Origin: Phycisphaerae bacterium
GTDB taxonomy: Bacteria > Planctomycetota > Phycisphaerae > UBA1845 > Fen-1342
Direction of reading: 5' to 3'
NCBI GenBank assembly: GCA_028279405.1
Contig: JANQNU010000090.1
Span: 1 to 64,000 of the forward strand
Length of the DNA stretch: 64,000 nt
This document shows positions 25,712 through 34,228 of this stretch, piece by piece. Within the stretch, counting starts at the first letter, position 1. Each line of letters begins with the position of its first letter. A model generated the notes under the pieces. It was not told the DNA's origin and searched no databases. It was given only the letters and a program-made list of their open reading frames with translations. The position numbers and the translations under genes are program-made.

Positions 25712-27939
25712 GGCGCGTCTCCTATCGCGTTGGCTTCCAGCGCCGATTCCGGCAATCGGAATCGGAAATGGGCGCCTTCGTTGACGGCCGATTCTACCCA
25801 GATTTCACCCCCATGTCGCTCGACGGCCTTGCGACAAATCGCCAGGCCGATCCCGCTGCCGGCGTACTCGCCACGACTATGCAGCCGTTTGAACGGCTTG
25901 AAAATCGCTTGAACGCCATCCGGCGGAATCCCAATCCCATTGTCGCGAACGCCAATGATCCAGCCAGTGGCATCTTGCTCGGCCGTCACGTGAATGACCG
26001 GCTTACCCTTCTGCGCTGAGAACTTGATCGCATTCGCGAGCAGATTCTGGAACAACTGCGTCACCAGCCGCTTGTCGACAGCGAGTGTCGGCAAGGACTC
26101 CGACGTCATCTCTGTGCCCGACTCGTCGAACAGTTCGCCAAGCGTCTCGCGCGCGGCATCGACACACCTCGCCAGATCCACTGGCGCACGCTTCAGTTCT
26201 TGATTGCCGGTATGTGCCAGCGACAACAGATCACGCACCAGGCTGCGCATGCGATCGGCCGCCTGTGTAATGTAGTCGAGGTCAGTCTGAGCCCGTTCGG
26301 GAAGGTCGCGGCCCAGATCACGAGGAAGCAGGTCAGCGAACGAAATCAGCCGACGCAGCGGCTCCTGCAGGTCGTGCGACGCCACGTAGGTGAATTCGTC
26401 CAGCTCCCGATTGCGTCGCCGAAGCTCCTCGGCGTAGTCGCGCAACCGCTGCTCATCCTGCTTTCGCTCCGTGATGTCCACGATTGCACTGAGGACAAAA
26501 CGTCCGTCATCGGTTTCCACGGGGTTGAGACCGATCTCGACCGGAAACTCGGTTCCGTCCTTACGCATAGCGAACAGGTCGCGACCGGCACCCATCGCCC
26601 GGCGCGACGGCTCCTTGTGATAGACGGCACGTTTGGTGGGATGCCCGCGTCGATAACGCTCTGGGACAAGTCGATCGATCGACATGCCCAGCATCTCGTG
26701 CCGCGAGTAGCCGAACATCGCTTCCGCCTGCCAATTGACGAGCGTGATGCGTCCACTTGGATCCACCATCACCATGGCGTTCGGCGCCGCTTCCACGGCC
26801 TGTCGCACGAGCGACTCCGTTCGTTGACGCGCGGTGATGTCCACGATCGAACTCAGGACGCAGAGTCCATCGTCCGTCTCAACCGGGTTCAGGCCGATCT
26901 CAACAGGGAACTCCGTACCATCCTTGCGCAGCCCGAACAGGTCGCGGCCGGCCCCCATGGCGCGCCGCTCCGGACTCGCGTGGAACTGGGCACGTTTCGC
27001 TGGATGCCCCGCACGAAACCGCTCCGGAACGAGCTGGTCAACCGACATGCCCAACAGTTCCTCCCGGGCATAGCCAAACGTCAGCTCCGCCTGGTGATTC
27101 ACCAGCGTGATCCGCCCTTCCGGATCGGCCACCACCATCGCATTCGGCGCGGCCTCGACCACCTGTCGCACCAACGCATCGCTGCGCTTGCGCTCGGTGA
27201 TGTCCACGATTGAACTCAGGACGCACAGCCCATCGTCCGTCTCAACCGGATTCAAGCCAATCTCGATGGGGAACTCCGTGCCGTCCTTGCGCAGCCCGAA
27301 CAACTCGCGACCGGCACCCATCGCACGCCGCTTCGGATCGGCATGGAACTGCGAACGCTTCGCCGGGTGGTCCACACGAAACCGTTCCGGAACGAGCTGG
27401 TCGACCGACATGCCCAGCAACTCCTCGCGGGAATAGCCGAACGTCAGCTCTGCCTGACGGTTCACCAGCGTGATCCGGCCGTCCCGATCGACCAGCACCA
27501 TCGAATTCGGCGCGGCCTCGACGACCTGTCGCACCACTGCGTCACTGCGCTTGCGCTCGGTGATGTCGACAATCGTCGCCAACACAACGCGACCGTCCTC
27601 GGTGTCCACAGGATCGAGGCTGATCTCAATCGGAAACTCACGCCCATCGCGGTGGAACCCGAACAGATCGCGCCCCGTGCCCATCGGACGCGATTCGGCC
27701 TGCTCCCAATAGCGCAATCGGTGCGCTACATGACCTTCGCGGAATCGCTCCGGCATCAGCATCTCGAGCGCCTTCCCGACCAGCTCCTCGGGGGGGTAGC
27801 CGAACATCGTCTTGACCTGTCGGTTGGCGTAGCGGATCTGTCCCTGGTCGTCGACGATCAGCATCCCGCTGGATGCCGAATCGAATGCCCGCTGAAACAC
27901 GGCCGCATGTGGTGTGGGCTTGATGTCGGTCGCGGGCAT
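25708..27939 (-). CDS. Cytoplasmic histidine kinase with four tandem PAS domains
   Basis: 743 residues without transmembrane segments. A first PAS domain (about 14-130) is followed by three near-identical PAS units of 121 residues each (about 136-256, 257-377, 378-498). Each carries a conserved LVN-x-QAE-x-x-FGYSR core, an RRAMGAGR insert and a closing SIVDIT. A HisKA box of the phytochrome type follows (VASHDLQEPLRR, phospho-His about 522), then an ATPase domain with NLLANAIKFS, RDNGIGIPPDG and GSGIGLAICRKAV. PAS domains bind small ligands or cofactors; none can be assigned here, and the Cys/His needed for flavin-adduct or heme forms is not obvious. GGAGG precedes the ATG, and a promoter candidate lies at 28038-28065. 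Confidence 0.94.
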   Translation of the reverse strand: MPATDIKPTPHAAVFQRAFDSASSGMLIVDDQGQIRYANRQVKTMFGYPPEELVGKALEMLMPERFREGHVAHRLRYWEQAESRPMGTGRDLFGFHRDGREFPIEISLDPVDTEDGRVVLATIVDITERKRSDAVVRQVVEAAPNSMVLVDRDGRITLVNRQAELTFGYSREELLGMSVDQLVPERFRVDHPAKRSQFHADPKRRAMGAGRELFGLRKDGTEFPIEIGLNPVETDDGLCVLSSIVDITERKRSDALVRQVVEAAPNAMVVADPEGRITLVNHQAELTFGYAREELLGMSVDQLVPERFRAGHPAKRAQFHASPERRAMGAGRDLFGLRKDGTEFPVEIGLNPVETDDGLCVLSSIVDITARQRTESLVRQAVEAAPNAMVMVDPSGRITLVNWQAEAMFGYSRHEMLGMSIDRLVPERYRRGHPTKRAVYHKEPSRRAMGAGRDLFAMRKDGTEFPVEIGLNPVETDDGRFVLSAIVDITERKQDEQRLRDYAEELRRRNRELDEFTYVASHDLQEPLRRLISFADLLPRDLGRDLPERAQTDLDYITQAADRMRSLVRDLLSLAHTGNQELKRAPVDLARCVDAARETLGELFDESGTEMTSESLPTLAVDKRLVTQLFQNLLANAIKFSAQKGKPVIHVTAEQDATGWIIGVRDNGIGIPPDGVQAIFKPFKRLHSRGEYAGSGIGLAICRKAVERHGGEIWVESAVNEGAHFRFRLPESALEANAIGDAP
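26446..27534 (-). repeat. Three tandem 363-bp PAS-coding repeats
   Basis: The units repeat at exactly 363 bp (for example the GGTGATGTCCACGAT blocks at 26834 and 27197). Units two and three of the protein differ at about 19 of 121 residues by my count, and long runs of DNA match, so the duplication is recent or is kept uniform by gene conversion. Confidence 0.85.
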
Positions 27940-28037
27940 AAGGGGTAGCCTCCGTGCAACAGCTCATGCCAAGAGGTACGAATTGCGATGCGCAAAACGT
28001 GCATTGGTCGGTATGTTTAGCAAACTAAAGCAGTTAG

Positions 28038-28065
28038 ATACTAGATACCCCCTCGTCTGACTCAA
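28038..28065 (-). promoter_or_regulatory. Candidate sigma-70 promoter for the multi-PAS kinase operon
   Basis: On the minus strand TTGAGT (28065-28060), a 16-base spacer and TAGTAT (28043-28038), in an unusually AT-rich patch. It would give a leader of roughly 90 bases to the ATG at 27939. Confidence 0.4.
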
Positions 28066-28195
28066 GCGCACAACTGCCCCCTATTTGGATTGCGGCCAAG
28101 GTTTCACGATTTATGAATGGGCCAAGACCTGATCGCGGCGCCCCGCCGCCTGCTGTTTGCTTGCTTGCGAAGTGTGGCGATGGCCGAAGCGAGGC

Positions 28196-28225
28196 AAAAA
28201 AAACGGGAGCGCGCCGGCGCTCCCG
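28196..28225 (-). terminator. Rho-independent terminator of the metzincin operon
   Basis: Read on the minus strand, CGGGAGCGC, a 4-base loop and GCGCTCCCG form a perfect 9-bp stem followed by eight T residues. It begins 28 bases past the stop of the protease gene at 28253. Confidence 0.92.
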
Positions 28226-28252
28226 CTCCTCCCTCCATCGCCCTCCGGTTTG

Positions 28253-29488
28253 TTACTGCACGCGCGCGAGTCCGGTCGGGCACATCCAGATTCCGGGCTT
28301 GTCCAGCGTGATCAAGCCGGTCTCGTTGTATGTTCCTGGCTTGAAAAAGTACACGCTCTGGTTTGGCGAGAATTCCTGTGCGCTCGATGCATCGCCGAAC
28401 GGGATGTTGCAGCTGCCCGTCGTGATGAACGTCGGCGGACCGATGAAAACGTGCCGGCCGGGAACACAGGGTTCAACCTGCAGGATCGGCTGAGGACAGC
28501 CGCCCAGCGCGATCAACTCGGCCTGCACCATTTCCCACTCCGCCGCCGTGATGCATTCCTCTTCCTGTGGTTCGGCCGTATCCAGCTGGAGCGCTGCGGA
28601 CGAAACGGTCGACCACTCACCCTTGTCGTCGATCCGGGTGATGGCGCCGTTGCCGGAGCACCAGCCGTCACGATCGTTGCTGACGTCACGCTGGACGCCG
28701 GATGTCAGCGTACCGCTGCAATCCCAATCGACGGAAGCCATATATGTCCCGGCGACTTCATTCAACGACGATTCGCGAAGACTGCACATACGGCCGTCCG
28801 AATAGTCGATCTCCTTGAAAAGGCTCTCCGGCGGCGCCAACCCGTTGCACAAGAGGTTGGTCCGCACGCCCGCCAATTGATACCGATAGCTCATGATGCT
28901 CGGAAGTATCGGATTATAATTTCCCTCGTTCGTGTCGTCGTCGGTGCCGACGCAATCGTCGTCGCCGCAATGTGTGAGACCGAGGTTGTGCCCGAACTCG
29001 TGGGCCAATGTAGCGGCCTGTTCGAAAGGCGTACCGGTCTGCCCGTCGAAACCGCCGAGCGTCACGATGAAGTAGCGGCCCGGGCGCTGCCCGAGTCCGC
29101 TGCTGCCGGTGGTGTTGCAGCTGCTGTTCTCGTACTGATGAGCGAAGATGCAGTAGTGCCAGTCGCCACCGTTGTCGAAATACTCGTCACGCAGCGCACC
29201 GAAACTGTCCGCTGACCCGTCATAGGAAAACAGGCTGGCGTCACAGTCCTCCGGATTGCGCCGCAAGACGTTGTAGTGCGGGATCTGCTCGTCGAGATCG
29301 ATGATGAGCGTATGCCCACGACAGGCGAACATCTGGACGACCGCGTCGATCACTGCCTGGCTCGGGCGGTGACTGTGGTTCGCGTTCGCCATCCAGTCGA
29401 TCTCGATTCGAAACGTCGCGGCTCCAGCCGGCACGAACGTTGCGCCCCACAGCACTCCGACGACGGCAACTACTGCTCCAACACGCAT
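28253..29488 (-). CDS. Secreted metzincin zinc metalloprotease
   Basis: 411 residues from the ATG at 29488 (AGGAG at good spacing). Signal peptide at residues 1-24. The zinc site HEFGHNLGLTH is at 163-173, with three His ligands and catalytic Glu164. The Met-turn follows as SIMSYRYQ, which defines a metzincin. Many cysteines suggest disulfides, and CGDDDCVGTDDDTNEG just after the zinc site could bind calcium. The last 50 residues include a PGTYNETGLITLDKP motif that resembles one in the neighbouring protease. Exported protein-degrading enzyme; target unknown. It is last in a three-gene minus-strand run ended by a strong terminator. Confidence 0.9.
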   Translation of the reverse strand: MRVGAVVAVVGVLWGATFVPAGAATFRIEIDWMANANHSHRPSQAVIDAVVQMFACRGHTLIIDLDEQIPHYNVLRRNPEDCDASLFSYDGSADSFGALRDEYFDNGGDWHYCIFAHQYENSSCNTTGSSGLGQRPGRYFIVTLGGFDGQTGTPFEQAATLAHEFGHNLGLTHCGDDDCVGTDDDTNEGNYNPILPSIMSYRYQLAGVRTNLLCNGLAPPESLFKEIDYSDGRMCSLRESSLNEVAGTYMASVDWDCSGTLTSGVQRDVSNDRDGWCSGNGAITRIDDKGEWSTVSSAALQLDTAEPQEEECITAAEWEMVQAELIALGGCPQPILQVEPCVPGRHVFIGPPTFITTGSCNIPFGDASSAQEFSPNQSVYFFKPGTYNETGLITLDKPGIWMCPTGLARVQ

Positions 29489-29536
29489 GGAATAGCTCCT
29501 CTTACTTAGGCGGCTCCACAAACGAAGCAGCCCGGG

Positions 29537-31006
29537 TCAGTCTCCGATCCGCGCCGTCCCGCCGGTCGCGAGCAGCGTCATCGGCCGGTCCAGCACGAGC
29601 GTCTCGTTATAGGATCCGGACGCGATTCGGACGGTACCGTTGTCGAGCGTCGCGCAGATGCCTTCGTTCGCGGTGTCGTAGGGGTTGCTCGACGTGCCGT
29701 TTTCGGCACCTCCGTTGCGCCAATCGACGTACACGGACGACCGCATCACACGGATGCACGAGTCACTGACAAAACCGCGCATCCGGCTGACGACGCGCGA
29801 GCTGAATCGCAGGTTCATGTTGCCGATACCGCCCGGGCAGGTGTGACAGTAGCTCATGAGCGTTCCCTGCTGACAGGCGCGCGGGTTCTCGCAGTCGAAG
29901 TCTTCGCCGGCACACGTATCGATCGGCGGATCGTAGCAATGCGTGTGCGGCGAGCCGAGCAGGTGTCCCAACTCGTGCGGAGTGACGACAATGTCCCAGT
30001 TGTCATCGTCGCCATCCTGTGGCGGCCGCGGGAACGTACCGGCCAATCCGCCGTTGACGGCGTACGCATCGCTGTCGCAGACTGCGCCGATGTCGCCGGC
30101 CCGTCCACCGCCGAAGTCGCGGGCCGAGAACATCATGGCCACGTCGCGCTCGACGTGCCCCATGTTGTCCTCCCAGTAATCCCGCATACGATCGAGGTTC
30201 GTGGGAAGGTCGGCGCCACTGTAGGGGTCGCTGGATGTGTTCCAGATCCGGAGATAGGGCACGCACACGCGGATTTGCGCATCGCGATAATAAATCGTGT
30301 CGATGACGCCCATGATCTCGAGCGCGTACGCCGCCGCGCCCTCCACATTGGGAAACAAGTTACGAAACTGCCAGTCGCCATCGACCGCGACGAACGCGAC
30401 GTAGGACGTACCGCCGAGAACGACCGGGTTGGTCGGCGGCGCAGACGCAACGTCCTTGGCTACCGTGCCGCAGGTCCACGGATTGACCGGAGCCAGCGGC
30501 GGCGCGCTCGAGAGTTCGAAGGCGCTGCTCAACAGCGTGCCATCGACACCCGCGTCTTGGGAAGAGATCACGTACCGCTGACCGTCGCCGGTGCTGACGA
30601 TCCCGTTCACGCGATCGCGACGTACGCTAAGGAAAGCCAGGCTGTCCGGATCATCGGAGATCGTGCCGCGCCACAAGGTAATGTCGGGATAGGGGATCGC
30701 GACGGGGCCATCGTCGTCCTGCACGACGATCTGTGCGCCAGGCGTCGTTACCCGAAACCGCTCCAGTGTCAGCTCGGCGGAAAGTCCGACAGAGAGCGGG
30801 AAGCCCTCGAGGACCACCGCCCGCGCTTGCCGCATCTGGTCGTAGAACGCCGATTCGAACGTCAGCGTCGCGGTCTCGGCCGTGGTTCCGACGAGCGTCA
30901 CTTGCCCCTGGATCCGCTTTGGTCCGTCGGCCGCAGAAACCGTCGCGGCAGCCGCGCCAATCGCCAGGATCGCGGTGAATAAGACCTGTTGGTGTTGCAC
31001 TGTCAT
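29537..31006 (-). CDS. Secreted reprolysin-like zinc metalloprotease
   Basis: 489 residues. Signal peptide at 1-25. Residues about 30-190 look like a propeptide/beta domain. The catalytic region holds HELGHLLGSPHTH (zinc His 344, 348, 354; Glu345) and the Met-turn GTLMSYCH. A conserved VAVDGDWQFRNLFPN start and NMGHVERDVAMMFSARDFGG resemble M12B (adamalysin/reprolysin-like) bacterial enzymes. The C-terminal 70 residues (VYVDWRNGGAENGTSSNPYD, then GSYNETLVLDRPMTLLATGG) look like the first rungs of a right-handed beta-helix. A GTG two codons on (31000) has better Shine-Dalgarno spacing than the ATG, so the start may be six bases shorter. It is the middle gene of three on this strand. Confidence 0.9.
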   Translation of the reverse strand: MTVQHQQVLFTAILAIGAAAATVSAADGPKRIQGQVTLVGTTAETATLTFESAFYDQMRQARAVVLEGFPLSVGLSAELTLERFRVTTPGAQIVVQDDDGPVAIPYPDITLWRGTISDDPDSLAFLSVRRDRVNGIVSTGDGQRYVISSQDAGVDGTLLSSAFELSSAPPLAPVNPWTCGTVAKDVASAPPTNPVVLGGTSYVAFVAVDGDWQFRNLFPNVEGAAAYALEIMGVIDTIYYRDAQIRVCVPYLRIWNTSSDPYSGADLPTNLDRMRDYWEDNMGHVERDVAMMFSARDFGGGRAGDIGAVCDSDAYAVNGGLAGTFPRPPQDGDDDNWDIVVTPHELGHLLGSPHTHCYDPPIDTCAGEDFDCENPRACQQGTLMSYCHTCPGGIGNMNLRFSSRVVSRMRGFVSDSCIRVMRSSVYVDWRNGGAENGTSSNPYDTANEGICATLDNGTVRIASGSYNETLVLDRPMTLLATGGTARIGD

Positions 31007-31016
31007 CTCCCGCTGA

Positions 31017-32666
31017 CTACTGAAGGGTGATCAACGTAAGAACCAGGCCGTTGCCGCTCTTCAACGGCGTCATGGCCTTGCCGAGCACGGCGCCCTGGCT
31101 CCGTGCTCCATCACGCACCTTCATTGCATGGCCGGCCAGGTCCGATGTGGTCAGCAGGTCACCAGGCTCGATCGATCCCGTCGTCGCATCGCAGCGGACC
31201 CATACGCGCCCGCTCAGCGCGATGGGCGGCGAGTCCTCGGAACCCGGCAGATTGCCGAGGATCGTGCCTGCCGGCAGGTCGTTGGCGCCGCTCACGACGC
31301 CCGCCACCCGGCGACTGTACGCACCGTGCGCAACGCGGAGCTTGCCGGGATTTTCCGGATCGATCTCCATCACCGTCCCGGGCGTCGCGGCGTCGCGATC
31401 GCCACTGACCGGGAACTTCTCCGCCAGGTCCGCACCCCGAATCTCGATCACGTCGGCGCTCGCGGTACCCGTGATTTGCAGCGCCGGTACGTTGTTCGAA
31501 AAACCGTTGACGCTGAGTGCCGGAAAGTTCGACGTGGAGCTGATCGACGTGATCACGAAGCCAGGTTCGTTGCCGAACTGCGTGAACTGGGCCAGCTGCT
31601 CGTCGGACGAGACCACATGAAGTCGTGCGGTCGGGTTCGTGCGATTGATCCCGACGTCACCGTCGCTGGCGACAACCATCCGGGTAACGTTTCCGCCGGT
31701 GCGGAATCCGAGACCATCTCGATGTGAAGCCGAGTTGTACATGATGCCACCGTTAACGAAGCTCTCGGGATCGCCGAAGAGCAAACCGCGCTCGGTATTG
31801 TCGGTACTTAGGATCGAGAGATAGTTGTTCCCGTTTCGCTCGAAGACCGCGGAAGAACTGGTGTGCGGCGCGACGCCCGCGAGGCCCTCCTGTACGTGAA
31901 GCGGTGCGCCGGGCGAGAAAGCGCCGATTCCAACCTCACCGGTGTCCTTGATAAAGAGCCGGGTGCTGCCTTCGGTCGCAAACCGCATCCCGCGTGGAGA
32001 AAGCAGGCCGGTCGCGGCGCCATACTGGATCCGGCCACGGACACCGTTGTCGCCATCCAGGAAGTTCACCGCGCCGTAAGGCCGGTCGGTACCGGTCGAG
32101 TTGCTCTTGAGATCGAGGATACCGGAGCCGAGGGCGACGATCGGTCCCGGTCCGCCGTCGTGCGTGACGCGCATGTGCGAGCGAACCTCGAGCCTGGTGT
32201 CGGGACTGTTGAAGCCGACCCCGACGTTGCCGCTGTTGTTGTTGTAGATGTTGGCGCCACTGGCGCTCCAACGGCCAGAGCCGGTGGGCGCGCTAAAGGC
32301 GTACAGGGCATACGGCGTCGCGTTCAGCGGCTGAAGCGGCGAGAGCGTGGTATAGCTGCCGATCCCAGCGGGGCGAACGGACACTTCGACCCAGCGCGGA
32401 TCGCCTTCGAAGTGGTCGCCAAACTCGATCTCGACGGTAAAGAGGCCGTTATCGACGATCACGCCGTTGACGAGTACTGGCTGGCCGACCTCGTCGGCAC
32501 CGTTGTCCTCGTAAAGCTGGAAGCGCATGTCGTAGGTGCCGTCAGCGGGGAGCAGGCCCTCCTCCAGTCGCCCTTGGTAGGTGATGGGAGCGAAGCCGCC
32601 GGCAAGGCCGACAGGCGTAAACAGGCTCACAAGGGCGCCGATGAGGGCCGTTGAGCGGAAATTCAT
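31017..32666 (-). CDS. Secreted tail-fibre-like protein with possible IMC-type C-terminal domain
   Basis: 549 residues; AAGGAG nine bases before the ATG. Signal peptide at residues 1-23. An N-terminal YQGRLEEGLLPADGTYDMRF domain is common on secreted planctomycete proteins. The middle has spaced repeats of the pattern GNVGVG-x-x-x-P-x-x-x-LEV, GEVGIGAFSPGAPLHV and GDVGINRTNPTARLHV, as in trimeric tail-fibre shafts. The end (ADLAEKFPVSG, GVVSG, IALSGRVWVR, PGDLLTTSDLAGHAM) resembles intramolecular-chaperone/autocleaving (peptidase G2-like) domains of phage spikes. No phage genes are near. Probably a trimeric surface fibre. Head of the three-gene unit with the two proteases. Confidence 0.75.
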   Translation of the reverse strand: MNFRSTALIGALVSLFTPVGLAGGFAPITYQGRLEEGLLPADGTYDMRFQLYEDNGADEVGQPVLVNGVIVDNGLFTVEIEFGDHFEGDPRWVEVSVRPAGIGSYTTLSPLQPLNATPYALYAFSAPTGSGRWSASGANIYNNNSGNVGVGFNSPDTRLEVRSHMRVTHDGGPGPIVALGSGILDLKSNSTGTDRPYGAVNFLDGDNGVRGRIQYGAATGLLSPRGMRFATEGSTRLFIKDTGEVGIGAFSPGAPLHVQEGLAGVAPHTSSSAVFERNGNNYLSILSTDNTERGLLFGDPESFVNGGIMYNSASHRDGLGFRTGGNVTRMVVASDGDVGINRTNPTARLHVVSSDEQLAQFTQFGNEPGFVITSISSTSNFPALSVNGFSNNVPALQITGTASADVIEIRGADLAEKFPVSGDRDAATPGTVMEIDPENPGKLRVAHGAYSRRVAGVVSGANDLPAGTILGNLPGSEDSPPIALSGRVWVRCDATTGSIEPGDLLTTSDLAGHAMKVRDGARSQGAVLGKAMTPLKSGNGLVLTLITLQ

Positions 32667-32778
32667 GGTCTGGATCTCCTTTGCACGATAAGATGGACAC
32701 CTTCGGTTCAGGGGCTCCCTGCACCGCTAATTCGCCGTCAGGGCGCGCCAGCTATCAGATTTGGGTCAGGAAACGCAT

Positions 32779-33363
32779 GTGAACGGGCAGGAAAGAACGC
32801 TCGCGGAAGCGCTCCAAGCCGCCACCAGGGGTGACCGCAAGGCAGCCGCAGAGTTGCTCCCGCTGGTCTACAGCGAGCTGCGGGAGCTGGCGCGCGCCCG
32901 GCTCGCCAAGGTCCCTCCCGGCAACACCCTGCAACCCACCGCGCTCGTCCACGAGGCGTTCGTACGCGTGGTCGGGAAGGAGGACCCCGGCTGGGATTCG
33001 AAGGGGCATTTCTTCGCCGCCGCTGCCGAGGCGATGCGCCAATTCCTGGTCGACCAGGCCCGCCGAAAGAGTCGGCTGAAGCACGGCGGCGGGCGCAAAC
33101 GCGTCGATCGCGACGATTTCGACATCCCGCTCGCGGAACCCGCCGAGGACCTGCTGGCGCTGGATGCGGCGCTGGAGCGCCTACAGGCAGACGATCCGCG
33201 CAAGGCCCAGATCGTGTCGCTGCGTTACTTCGCTGGCCTGACCCGCGAAGAAACGGCGGCGGCGCTCGGTATCTCCATCGCGACCGTCGACCGCGAGTGG
33301 CGTTACATCGTCGCACGGCTGCACCGAGAACTGGCGCAGATCGATGCGCTCGATCCGCCGTAG
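32779..33363 (+). CDS. ECF sigma factor of the planctomycete/acidobacterial (TIGR02999-like) type
   Basis: 194 residues from the GTG at 32779, which follows AGGAAAC at eight-base spacing; a TTG at 32761 is the alternative. The N-terminal part TRGDRKAAAELLPLVYSELR, then LARARLAKVPPGNTLQPTAL, is characteristic of this sigma group. Region 2 continues with HFFAAAAEAMRQFLVDQARR. Region 4 (about 130-185) carries RYFAGLTREETAAALGISIA and the recognition helix VDREWRY. Such genes usually stand near serine/threonine kinases or unknown secreted proteins rather than anti-sigma factors; none of these is adjacent here. It is divergent from the secreted fibre gene, so it may control that unit (inference). 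Confidence 0.92.
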   Translation: MNGQERTLAEALQAATRGDRKAAAELLPLVYSELRELARARLAKVPPGNTLQPTALVHEAFVRVVGKEDPGWDSKGHFFAAAAEAMRQFLVDQARRKSRLKHGGGRKRVDRDDFDIPLAEPAEDLLALDAALERLQADDPRKAQIVSLRYFAGLTREETAAALGISIATVDREWRYIVARLHRELAQIDALDPP

Positions 33364-33523
33364 CAATTGCTGGCGCGATGCAATGGGCGCAGCCCGAACG
33401 CCTGCCCGTTTCTCGGACGAACGGCGGCGGGTTTCCCGATCGCTTGTTTCAACACACAAAACGAAATATCGGACGCACGACCACGATCGGTGCGTAATGA
33501 AACGTCAGTTGGCCCGGACAATG

Positions 33524-33532
33524 TGGTATACT
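33524..33532 (+). promoter_or_regulatory. Extended -10 promoter element
   Basis: TGGTATACT is an extended -10 (TG-N-TATACT) 47 bases before the ATG of the second sigma gene. The -35 position holds only GTCAGT, which is acceptable for an extended -10 promoter. Confidence 0.5.
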
Positions 33533-33578
33533 GAAGGGGTCCGACTGGCGACAAGGGCGGGAGAATGGAGGCGAAGGT

Positions 33579-34208
33579 ATGCGAGCGCCCAAATCGAACA
33601 TGGCGGGCGCCTGGCACGCTGAGGTCACGCAGGCGCTTTGCCGTAACCAGCACCGCCTGACGAACCTGATTGGCCGACAGATCCCGCACCGACTCCGCAG
33701 CATCATCTCGGCCGCGGACATCCTGCAGGAACTGGCAGTCGACGCCTACAAGGCACCGCCAAACTCTGTAAAGGATTGGGACCGCTGGCTGACCGCCGCG
33801 GCGCGCTCGGCGCTGCTGAACACCGTTCGAAACGGCAGTCGCCTGAAACGCGGCGGCGGCATCCGACGAATCAACACGCTGGGGCCGTATACGTCGAGCG
33901 TGAACCTGTTGAACGAGTTAGCGCACGACGGTCGAACGCCGAGCCGGATCGTTCGCGCGGAAGAGGCCGTGTGTGCCGTTTCGAGCGCCCTGGCAAGTTT
34001 GCCCGAAGACCAGCGAACAGTGCTCAATCTTTCGCGGTTCGAGGGACTCTCGCGACGTGAGATCGCCGAGCGCACGGGACGTTCGGAGGCGATGGTGGCC
34101 AAGCTCGTAAGCCAAGGGCTCAGCGCGCTGCGTCAACGGCTCGAAGGCGTCGTGATCTCGATCAGCACGATCGGCAGCATCGACCAGCCAGCCGCCGACC
34201 TCGAGTAA
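33579..34208 (+). CDS. Sigma-70 family RNA polymerase sigma factor, ECF-like
   Basis: 209 residues; GGAGGCGAAGGT precedes the ATG. Region 2 is divergent but recognisable: RLRSIISAADILQELAVDAY, then DWDRWLTAAARSALLNTVRN. Region 4 is clear: LASLPEDQRTVLNLSRFEGL followed by SRREIAERTGRSEAMVAKLV. The Arg/Gly-rich RLKRGGGIRR between them resembles linkers in planctomycete sigma factors. About 22 residues extend past region 4. It has its own extended -10 promoter and no adjacent anti-sigma gene. It converges with the CoA-transferase gene, 20 bases apart. Confidence 0.88.
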   Translation: MRAPKSNMAGAWHAEVTQALCRNQHRLTNLIGRQIPHRLRSIISAADILQELAVDAYKAPPNSVKDWDRWLTAAARSALLNTVRNGSRLKRGGGIRRINTLGPYTSSVNLLNELAHDGRTPSRIVRAEEAVCAVSSALASLPEDQRTVLNLSRFEGLSRREIAERTGRSEAMVAKLVSQGLSALRQRLEGVVISISTIGSIDQPAADLE

Positions 34209-34228
34209 CGCTGAGCGGCCCAGGGCCG

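Larger units (their letters stand above)
27940..28252. other. Intergenic region: promoter for the kinase and terminator for the protease gene
   Basis: About 310 bases. The left part holds the AT-rich promoter candidate and leader of the kinase operon. The right part holds the terminator at 28196-28225. No gene seen. Confidence 0.5.
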
